DNA of 11,466 nt from Paracoccaceae bacterium. Lineage in GTDB: Bacteria; Pseudomonadota; Alphaproteobacteria; Rhodobacterales; Rhodobacteraceae. Location: the NCBI GenBank assembly GCA_030625695.1, contig DAOUQK010000082.1:1-11466 (forward strand), read 5' to 3'. The notes beneath the pieces are model-generated. The model searched no databases. It saw only the letters and a program-made list of their open reading frames with translations, and was not told the DNA's origin. Position numbers and translations under genes: made by a program. Positions 7,469 to 11,466 of the stretch are shown here, one piece after another (the stretch's first letter is position 1; every line of letters starts with the position of its first letter).

Positions 7469-8566
7469 ATGACGCAAGCACTGACCATTCTGGGACTGGA
7501 GAGCAGTTGTGATGACACCGCCGTTGGCGTGGTGCGCCAGATCGGCGATGAACCGCCTGAAATACTGGCTTCGGTGGTTTATGGTCAGGCGGAATTGCAC
7601 AGTGCGTATGGCGGCATTGTGCCCGAGATCGCAGCACGGGCACATGCCGAAAAGCTTGACCTTTGTGTGTCTGAGGCTTTGCGTGAATCGGCTCTGACAC
7701 TGGATGATATCGACGCAATTGCCGTGACGGCGGGGCCGGGTTTGATTGGCGGGGTGTTGTCCGGGGTGATGTGCGCCAAAGGGATAAGTGCCGCCATGGG
7801 GTTGCCATTGATCGGCGTGAACCATCTGGCCGGCCACGCCCTGACACCGCGTTTGACCGATATGATTGCCTATCCCTATTTGATGTTGCTGCTGTCCGGC
7901 GGGCACTGTCAGTTTTTGTTGGTGCGCGGCGTGGACGCGTTTACCCGGCTGGGCGGCACCATCGACGATGCTCCGGGTGAAGCGTTCGACAAATCGGCGC
8001 GTCTGTTGGGTCTGGCCCAACCCGGCGGCCCGGCGATTGAGAATGAGGCACGTCACGGCGACCCCAAAAGGTTCCGCTTTCCCCGGCCGTTACTGAACCG
8101 GGACGATTGCAATCTGTCCTTCTCGGGATTGAAGACCGCGCTGTTGCGTCAGCGCGATCAGATCATTGCCGAAAAGGGCGGGCTGACCCGGGCTGATCGC
8201 GCCGATATTTGTGCCGGTTTTCAACAGGCGATCGTCGATGTTCTGTCCGAAAAAACCAAACGCGCCTTGCGGATTTATCTTCAAGGCCAACCTGCCGTTC
8301 CCAGCTTTGCCGTTGCTGGTGGCGTCGCGGCAAATTCCGCGATTCGGCGCGGCTTAGAGACCGTTTGTGCGGAAAATGGCGTCGCATTCCACGCCCCGCC
8401 TTTGGCGCTTTGCACTGATAATGGCGCGATGATCGCCTATGCAGGGTTGGAGATGTTTAAGGCCGGGCACCGGGATGGTCTGGACTTGACGGCCCGTCCA
8501 AGGTGGCCGCTGGATCAAACCAGCCCCTCAATTCTTGGGAGCGGGAAGAAGGGGGCCAAGGCATGA
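7469..8566 (+). CDS. tsaD: tRNA N6-adenosine threonylcarbamoyltransferase TsaD
   Basis: This 365-residue enzyme transfers the threonylcarbamoyl group from TC-AMP to A37 of ANN-decoding tRNAs (t6A), working with TsaB and TsaE in the cytoplasm. It belongs to the ASKHA fold. Family motifs are ESSCDDT (11-17), the metal-binding pair His119/His123 in VNHLAGH, LSGGH (142-146), GGTIDDAPGEAFDKSARLLG (162-181), PGGPAIE, LSFSGLKTA (217-224), AGGVAANS (283-290) and CTDNGAMIAYAG (315-326), where Asp317 completes the metal site. All catalytic motifs look intact and the length is slightly above the usual ~340. The stop overlaps the gpsA start by ATGA, so the two are probably coupled. The start choice between ATG 7469 and TTG 7460 is a small uncertainty. 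Confidence 0.96.
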   Translation: MTQALTILGLESSCDDTAVGVVRQIGDEPPEILASVVYGQAELHSAYGGIVPEIAARAHAEKLDLCVSEALRESALTLDDIDAIAVTAGPGLIGGVLSGVMCAKGISAAMGLPLIGVNHLAGHALTPRLTDMIAYPYLMLLLSGGHCQFLLVRGVDAFTRLGGTIDDAPGEAFDKSARLLGLAQPGGPAIENEARHGDPKRFRFPRPLLNRDDCNLSFSGLKTALLRQRDQIIAEKGGLTRADRADICAGFQQAIVDVLSEKTKRALRIYLQGQPAVPSFAVAGGVAANSAIRRGLETVCAENGVAFHAPPLALCTDNGAMIAYAGLEMFKAGHRDGLDLTARPRWPLDQTSPSILGSGKKGAKA

Positions 8567-9525
8567 GTGTAGCAGTCATCGGAGCGGGGGCCTTTGGCAC
8601 GGCTTTGGCGATTTCGTTGGCTGGAAACGGGCGGGTTATGCTTTGGTCCCGGTCGGCGGATCACGCAGCACTTATGCGGGCCGAGAGACAGAACATGGCG
8701 CGACTGCCGGGAATTGCTTTGCCTGAAAATATCGACGTTACGTGCGAAATGAACTTTGTTTCCGATCAATCCACCCTGCTTTTGGCCGTGCCTATGCAGC
8801 AATTGCGCAATGTTCTGACATCCCACAGAACCGCGTTGTCGCAGGCCACACTTGTCGCCTGTTGCAAGGGGATTGAACTGGACACCGGGCTGGGACCTTT
8901 GGCGGTCATATCCGAGGTGTTGCCGGGTGCGCGTTCTGCGCTTTTGACCGGGCCCGGTTTTGCCGCTGATATCGCCCATGGGTTGCCAACTGCGCTGACT
9001 CTGGCCTGTACGGATGTGGCCCTTGGGAAGGCCCTGCAACAGGATCTGAGTACGGCCAACCTACGCCTTTACCGTTCAACCGACACCATTGGTGCCGAAC
9101 TGGGGGGTGCGTTGAAAAATGTCATGGCCATCGCCTGTGGTGCCGTCATGGGTGCCGGTCTGGGGGTCAGTGCCCGCGCCGCCCTGATGACGCGCGGCTA
9201 TGCCGAAATGTTGCGTATGGCCACCAGCCTGGGGGCGCAGGCGGAAACCATGGCCGGGTTGTCCGGGTTTGGTGATCTGGCGCTGACCTGTACCTCGGAA
9301 CAATCGCGGAATTATCAATTGGGGCTGTCAATCGGGCGGCAAAATGTCTTTGATGCAGCCATCACGGTCGAAGGTGCCGCAACCGCAAGGGCAGTGATGG
9401 GATTGGCGGAAGAACATGGGTTTGACATGCCGATTACGGCTTGTGTTGTTGGGCTGATCGACCAGACACTGACCATAACCGGCGCAATGGCGGAACTGCT
9501 GGCGCGCCCCTTAAAGGAAGAATGA
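8563..9525 (+). CDS. gpsA: Glycerol-3-phosphate dehydrogenase [NAD(P)+]
   Basis: This 320-residue cytoplasmic enzyme reduces dihydroxyacetone phosphate to sn-glycerol 3-phosphate, the backbone for phospholipid synthesis. The N-terminal Rossmann motif GAGAFGTALA starts at residue 7. Further family features are the conserved Lys102 in CCKGIE, LTGPGFA (128-134), the catalytic Lys185 in ELGGALKNVMAIACG, GLSGFGDLALTCTSEQSRN (232-250) with Asp238 and Arg249, and VEGAATA near 269. The open frame extends back to 8503, but ATG 8563 overlaps the tsaD stop (ATGA), follows a purine-rich GGAAGAAGGGGG and places the dinucleotide motif at the usual distance. The gene ends 1 nt before the YciI-like gene. Nothing unusual was seen. 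Confidence 0.96.
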   Translation: MSVAVIGAGAFGTALAISLAGNGRVMLWSRSADHAALMRAERQNMARLPGIALPENIDVTCEMNFVSDQSTLLLAVPMQQLRNVLTSHRTALSQATLVACCKGIELDTGLGPLAVISEVLPGARSALLTGPGFAADIAHGLPTALTLACTDVALGKALQQDLSTANLRLYRSTDTIGAELGGALKNVMAIACGAVMGAGLGVSARAALMTRGYAEMLRMATSLGAQAETMAGLSGFGDLALTCTSEQSRNYQLGLSIGRQNVFDAAITVEGAATARAVMGLAEEHGFDMPITACVVGLIDQTLTITGAMAELLARPLKEE

Positions 9526-9526
9526 T

Positions 9527-9799
9527 ATGCTGTTTGCTTTGATGGCCCACGACAAGCCCGGCGGGTTGGATATTCGCAAGGATAACCGCACTGATCATCT
9601 GGCCTATATCGAGTCTACTGGTGTTGTATCCATGGCCGGGCCGCTGTTGGATGATGCTGGCGGTATGGCCGGATCACTGGTTATTCTGGACGTGGCAGAT
9701 ATGGCAGCCGCGCAAGATTGGGCCGATAATGACCCTTATGCCAAGGCCGGGTTGTTTGACCGGGTGGACCTGATCCAATGGAAAAAGGTGATTGGCTGA
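9527..9799 (+). CDS. YciI-like protein
   Basis: This 90-residue cytoplasmic protein has the ferredoxin-like YciI/YCII-domain pattern: MLFALMAHDKPGG at the start with the conserved His8-Asp9, 'RTDHLAYIESTGVVSMAGPL' in the middle, a VILDVADMAAAQDWADNDPY segment (53-72) typical of the helix before the last strand, and 'KAGLFDRVDLIQWKKVIG' at the end. The DPY-x-KAGLF motif is a strong family mark. YciI-like proteins are small oligomeric proteins, some with dehalogenase- or lactonase-type activity, most unassigned. It starts 1 nt after gpsA behind AAAGGAAG (9513-9520) and overlaps the EVE-domain gene by ATGA, so it is part of the tsaD-gpsA transcript. Its own function is unknown. Confidence 0.9.
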   Translation: MLFALMAHDKPGGLDIRKDNRTDHLAYIESTGVVSMAGPLLDDAGGMAGSLVILDVADMAAAQDWADNDPYAKAGLFDRVDLIQWKKVIG

Positions 9800-10221
9800 T
9801 GGCCTACTGGTTGTTCAAATCAGAGCCGTCGACCTGGGGATGGGACGACCAGTTGGCCAAAGGGGATGTGGGCGAAGAATGGGACGGTGTGCGCAACTAT
9901 CAGGCGCGCAATTTCATGCGGGCCATGCAGGTTGGCGATCGTGGGTTCTTTTACCATTCGCAAAAGGAAAAGTCCGTTGTCGGGATTGTCGAGGTCTGTG
10001 CGCTCGCCCATCCTGACAGCACCACGGATGACGAACGCTGGGAATGCGTGGATATCAAGGCGGTGCGTGGCTTTGATATGCCGGTGACGTTGGAACAGAT
10101 CAAAGCCGATGAGCGGTTGGATGACATGGTGCTGGTCAAAAACTCGCGTCTGTCAGTGCAACCGGTTAGCGACAGCGAATGGGATGTCGTCTGCGCCTTG
10201 GGGCAGACAGAAGCGGGTTGA
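9799..10221 (+). CDS. EVE-domain protein (PUA-like modified-base reader)
   Basis: This 140-residue protein matches EVE-domain proteins along its whole length: AYWLFKSEPSTWGWDD at the start (2-17), EEWDGVRNYQARNFMRAM (26-43), a VGDRGFFYHSQKEKSVVGIV core (45-64), and 'VDIKAVRGFDMPVTLEQIK' later. EVE folds resemble YTH/PUA domains, with a pocket for a modified base in DNA or RNA. Free-standing bacterial copies of this size are common and are often housekeeping neighbours, so a defence role is not implied. The open frame reaches back to 9778, but ATG 9799 overlaps the YciI-like stop (ATGA) and gives the classic MxYWLFKSEP N-terminus. It ends the tsaD-gpsA transcript; no strong + strand terminator follows. 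Confidence 0.93.
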   Translation: MAYWLFKSEPSTWGWDDQLAKGDVGEEWDGVRNYQARNFMRAMQVGDRGFFYHSQKEKSVVGIVEVCALAHPDSTTDDERWECVDIKAVRGFDMPVTLEQIKADERLDDMVLVKNSRLSVQPVSDSEWDVVCALGQTEAG

Positions 10222-10230
10222 GATTTGGGG

Positions 10231-10271
10231 AAAGAAAACGGGAAGGCCCCGGGACATACCAGGACCTTCCC
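10231..10271 (-). terminator. Intrinsic terminator on the minus strand without an obvious upstream gene
   Basis: Read on the - strand, bases 10271 to 10240 form a 13-bp stem: GGGAAGG pairs with CCUUCCC, and inside it UCCUGG pairs with CCGGGG/A-side partners through C-G pairs plus two G-U wobbles, closing on a UAUGUC loop. The stem is followed by GTTTTCTTT (10239 to 10231). On the + strand the two wobbles become A-C mismatches and a C-rich stretch follows instead of a T-run, so the signal is oriented to the - strand. No coding gene ends here on that strand; DUF2853 already has its own terminator about 170 nt upstream. Confidence 0.75.
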
Positions 10272-10346
10272 TTCACCCCACATGCTACCTACTCACCACA
10301 CGTGTCTTGAAAACTTAAGGTCCTGACCATCCTGGTCGTGGGTTTA
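10240..10346 (-). ncRNA. Candidate small RNA ending at the minus-strand terminator
   Basis: The space between the DUF2853 terminator (10407-10438) and the orphan terminator (10231-10271) contains no open frame of note but is structured. A GACCA/TGGTC hairpin (10325-10337, loop 3), an ACACGTGT palindrome (10298-10305), and AAGGTCCTG/CAGGACCTT, which can pair across 48 nt (10317-10325 with 10260-10268), all lie upstream of the terminator. The 5' end is uncertain: weak -35/-10-like pairs on the - strand are TTGCTT (10376-10371) with TAGTAC (10352-10347), spacer 18, or TTGAAG (10403-10398) with TAAAGT (10382-10377), spacer 15. The transcript would be about 105-140 nt. It does not match 4.5S, tmRNA, RNase P or an alphaproteobacterial sRNA I could name. 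Confidence 0.4.
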
Positions 10347-10406
10347 GTACTAGCGCGATTTCCCGGCGCAAAGCAAACTTTAAGCCCGTTGAATTAGCTT
10401 CAAATG

Positions 10407-10438
10407 CAAAACGCCCACAATAAATGGCGGGCGTTTTG
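10407..10438 (-). terminator. Terminator after the DUF2853 gene (probably bidirectional)
   Basis: A perfect 10-bp inverted repeat, CAAAACGCCC (10407-10416) and GGGCGTTTTG (10429-10438), encloses a 12-nt loop. On the - strand it lies 21 nt after the DUF2853 stop and reads GGGCGTTTTG followed by CATTTG. On the + strand the second arm is followed by GTGTTTCTGG. The A/T ends of the stem supply T-runs in both directions, so it can also stop read-through from the EVE-domain transcript. Confidence 0.75.
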
Positions 10439-10459
10439 GTGTTTCTGGTTGGGGTCGGT

Positions 10460-10801
10460 TCAGCCGTAAACGGATTCTTTGCCGAAATGCTTGGTCAGCA
10501 TGTAATAGACCACCGGGCGGTATTTGTTACGCTCGGATTTGCCATAGGTTTCAAGGACAGAATTGATGCCTTCCATCAGGTTTGGCCCATCTGCCAGACC
10601 CAGCTTTTTGATCAGGAAATTGTTCTTCACCGTCTCAAGTTCGTGTTTTTGGGTGCCTGCCACGGTGGCGGCGTCAGCACTGTAAATCGCCGGGCCACAG
10701 CCAATTGTCACCTTGGTTAAAAGGTCCATATCTGGCGTCATGTTGCATTTGTTTTTAAGATCGTCCGCATATTGAGCGATTAAATCGTCGCGTTTTCCCA
10801 T
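10460..10801 (-). CDS. DUF2853 family protein
   Basis: This 113-residue, probably cytoplasmic, mostly helical protein begins MGKRDDLIAQYADDLKNKC. The order 'MTPDMDLLTKVTIGCGPAIY', ETVKNNFLIKKLGL and 'YRPVVYYMLTKHFGKE' is what I recognise as DUF2853, a small family of unknown function found mainly in Proteobacteria and Bacteroidetes. There is no signal peptide or membrane segment. Two cysteines (in NKCNM and IGCGP) are visible, but no catalytic pattern. The start is well supported by TTTAGGAGAT 5-6 nt before ATG. It stands alone with its own terminator and a long AT-rich leader, so it is a single-gene unit. I cannot assign a function. Confidence 0.85.
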   Translation of the reverse strand: MGKRDDLIAQYADDLKNKCNMTPDMDLLTKVTIGCGPAIYSADAATVAGTQKHELETVKNNFLIKKLGLADGPNLMEGINSVLETYGKSERNKYRPVVYYMLTKHFGKESVYG

Positions 10802-10980
10802 ATTAATCTCCTAAATTGATTGCACAGGCCTTAGCGGCCTTAGGTGGATTATTACCGTCCAAATTGTCCAAAACAAAGAGTATTTAATTTTGAGGGTGAA
10901 ACGGCGGTCTCTTGCGGGTTTAAAAATTGAGATGTCAGGCGGAATTGATTTTATTTAACAGTAATATTAATTAACATGAG
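10802..10980 (-). promoter_or_regulatory. AT-rich leader and probable promoter of the DUF2853 gene
   Basis: On the - strand TTGTTT (10876-10871) and TAATAAT (10854-10848) are separated by 16 nt, a fair sigma70-type promoter, giving a 5' leader of roughly 40 nt. Two tandem copies of TTTGGAC (9-nt period) fill the spacer (+ strand GTCC at 10857-10860 and 10866-10869), a possible regulator site. The leader carries GGCCTTAG twice in a row (10828-10844). Bases 10870-10980 are clearly more AT-rich than the surroundings and hold no supported gene on either strand. Confidence 0.45.
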
Positions 10981-11042
10981 AAGAAAGACATGGCACCCGG
11001 CGGGCAGGGCGTGGATTGATATCCAAGTCACAAGGGTCAGGG

Positions 11043-11066
11043 GCGGCGCTCAAATCAGAGCGCCGC
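11043..11066 (-). terminator. Hairpin after the small Tat-type gene
   Basis: GCGGCGCTC (11043-11051) and GAGCGCCGC (11058-11066) form a perfect 9-bp stem with an AAATCA loop, 11 nt beyond the stop of the 46-residue gene on the - strand. No T-run follows in either direction (CCCCTGACCC on the - strand), so it is a terminator-like or 3'-end-protecting hairpin rather than a textbook intrinsic terminator. Confidence 0.55.
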
Positions 11067-11077
11067 AATATCCAGCT

Positions 11078-11218
11078 TTAAGAATCCGTCTCACTTTCGG
11101 CGGGTGTAAGCAAACCTTCCGCCTTGACCTGATCCCAAATATTGGCAAATGCTGGCCCGGCCACAATAACAGCCGCGGCACCGGCAAGGAAAAGACGTCG
11201 GTTCAATGGTGAGATCAT
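11078..11218 (-). CDS. 46-residue small protein with Tat-like signal sequence
   Basis: On the - strand ATG (11218-11216) opens a 47-codon frame ending in TAA. The product begins MISPLNRRLFLAG, continues through a hydrophobic AAAVIVAG stretch to PAFA (22-25), then has a 21-residue tail, NIWDQVKAEGLLTPAESETD plus a final Ser. NRRLFLA fits the twin-arginine consensus (R7-R8-x-F-L), and AFA is a good signal-peptidase site, so export or membrane anchoring is likely. GAGGAG (11229-11224) lies 5 nt before ATG, an excellent ribosome site. It follows ahcY in the same orientation after 215 nt and has a hairpin behind it. I do not recognise the family. Signal, ribosome site and 3' hairpin together make it real-looking despite its size. 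Confidence 0.65.
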   Translation of the reverse strand: MISPLNRRLFLAGAAAVIVAGPAFANIWDQVKAEGLLTPAESETDS

Positions 11219-11223
11219 AGTCG

Positions 11224-11267
11224 CTCCTCAGATATTTTAGCCAGCAATGCACTGGCTTACGGAGGAG
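11224..11267 (-). promoter_or_regulatory. Possible SD-masking structure in the leader of the small gene
   Basis: In the - strand transcript CUCCUC (11267-11262) is fully complementary to the Shine-Dalgarno sequence GAGGAG (11229-11224). The bases between contain a second hairpin, AGCCAG/CUGGCU (11257-11252 with 11244-11239, 7-nt loop). Folding would give a three-way-like structure that hides the ribosome site of the 46-residue gene. A 7-nt direct repeat, AGTCGCT on the + strand, flanks the region (11219-11225, 11266-11272). The structure is seen by eye only. Confidence 0.4.
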
Positions 11268-11355
11268 TCGCTTTGCAAAACCCCACTGGAATATTCGGGG
11301 GAACATAGAAGTTTAGCGGTAACGCAAAAAGAGGCTGGCCTTCAACAATGCGTGT

Positions 11356-11367
11356 CGAAACGTTTCG
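11356..11367. promoter_or_regulatory. LacI-family-like operator palindrome CGAAACGTTTCG
   Basis: This perfect 12-bp palindrome has a central CpG flanked by AAA/TTT-type arms, the form of LacI/GalR-family operators such as PurR boxes. It sits between the ahcY hairpin and the 46-residue gene, about 140 nt upstream of that gene's start on the - strand. No promoter of good quality was found next to it and no LacI-type gene is in the window, so the regulator is unknown. Confidence 0.35.
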
Positions 11368-11395
11368 CTTGCCAGTGGTGTGTTTTTTGGTGCCC

Positions 11396-11421
11396 GCGCC
11401 GCCAAATTTCTTCGGCGGCGC
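11396..11421 (-). terminator. Hairpin after ahcY
   Basis: GCGCCGCC (11396-11403) and GGCGGCGC (11414-11421) form a perfect 8-bp GC stem with a 10-nt loop, 12 nt after the ahcY stop on the - strand. On that strand the stem is followed by GGGCACCAAAAAAC without a T-run; on the + strand AGTTGTTTT follows. It most likely ends the ahcY transcript. Bases 11268-11355 hold nothing else that I can support. Confidence 0.55.
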
Positions 11422-11433
11422 AGTTGTTTTGAC

Positions 11434-11466
11434 TTAATAGCGGTAATGCTCGGGCTTATATGGCCC
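11434..11466 (-). CDS. ahcY: Adenosylhomocysteinase (last 10 codons only)
   Basis: Reading the - strand from the window edge gives GPYKPEHYRY followed by TAA (11436-11434). This is the highly conserved C-terminus of S-adenosyl-L-homocysteine hydrolase, usually ending GPFKPEHYRY, in which the Lys and Tyr reach into the NAD site of the neighbouring subunit. The enzyme splits S-adenosylhomocysteine to adenosine and homocysteine in the methyl cycle. Only ten codons are in the window, so the call rests on this tail; a stem-loop follows 12 nt after the stop, as expected for a gene end. Confidence 0.85.
   Translation of the reverse strand, partial: GPYKPEHYRY

Noticed and set aside
7372..7518. N-terminal extension of hemD
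   Set aside because: It would overlap the divergent tsaD start by 50 nt; the family N-terminus (LLMTRP) is at the internal ATG.
8503..8562. N-terminal extension of gpsA (and likewise of dctM from 1052 and the EVE gene from 9778)
   Set aside because: Overlapping ATGA starts with proper family N-termini are preferred.
9799..10221. EVE-domain protein as part of a defence island
   Set aside because: Neighbours are housekeeping genes (tsaD, gpsA) and no nuclease, methylase or phage gene is nearby.
10310..10340. GGTCAGGACC-like stretch on the - strand resembling part of 4.5S/SRP RNA
   Set aside because: Only a few bases match; the conserved apical GGAA tetraloop region of SRP RNA is absent.
10976..11212. 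78-codon + strand open frame
   Set aside because: It crosses the 9-bp hairpin and is antisense to the better supported 46-residue Tat-type gene; no ribosome site.
11091..11306. 71-codon - strand open frame in another frame over the small gene
   Set aside because: Cys/Arg-rich composition without SD; the shifted frame with Tat signal and GAGGAG is far better.
11247..11432. 61-codon + strand open frame opposite the ahcY-small gene gap
   Set aside because: No ribosome site, no recognisable composition or motif, and it runs through the LacI-like palindrome and the ahcY hairpin; probably chance.
1..11466. CRISPR array, tRNA/rRNA, IS or prophage
   Set aside because: No regularly spaced repeats, no cloverleaf with CCA-type ends, no transposase or phage motifs were seen on either strand.

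Overview
The window looks like a chromosomal segment of a marine alphaproteobacterium of the Roseobacter/Rhodobacteraceae type. This rests on high but not extreme G+C, a tripartite TRAP importer, the hemD / mitofilin-like / HemY-N gene string divergent from tsaD-gpsA, and the tail of an adenosylhomocysteinase gene. No phage, IS, CRISPR, tRNA or rRNA was recognised. The window cuts genes at both ends (TRAP binding protein on the left, ahcY on the right).

Region 1 (1-3768, + strand) is one tightly packed operon: a DctP-type binding protein (C-terminal part), the small (DctQ) and large (DctM) TRAP permeases, a cyclase-family metal-dependent hydrolase and an OsmC-like protein. The permeases overlap by ATGA, and the last two genes each follow a strong Shine-Dalgarno (SD) sequence. 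The likely logic is periplasmic capture and sodium-driven uptake of an organic acid or cyclic compound, then intracellular hydrolysis. The substrate cannot be read from the sequence. A perfect palindromic repeat at 3823-3841 lies where this operon converges with the next.

Region 2 (3871-7371, - strand) reads hemD -> mitofilin/Mic60-like protein -> HemY N-domain protein: uroporphyrinogen-III synthase followed by two inner-membrane proteins. hemC is not in the window.

Region 3 (7469-10221, + strand) starts divergently from hemD and reads tsaD -> gpsA -> YciI-like -> EVE-domain protein. The genes are almost gapless (ATGA, 1 nt, ATGA) and are probably one transcript. They combine tRNA t6A modification and phospholipid precursor synthesis with two small proteins of uncertain role.

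Region 4 (10222-11466) is gene-poor and the least explained. It holds a convincing - strand intrinsic terminator with no gene before it (candidate small RNA), a DUF2853 gene with its own terminator, an AT-rich leader, an unlisted 46-residue Tat-signal-like small protein whose SD can be masked by an upstream CUCCUC, a LacI-type palindrome, and the last ten codons of ahcY. No clear new multi-gene system is visible; the best leads are the RNA-level signals in region 4.
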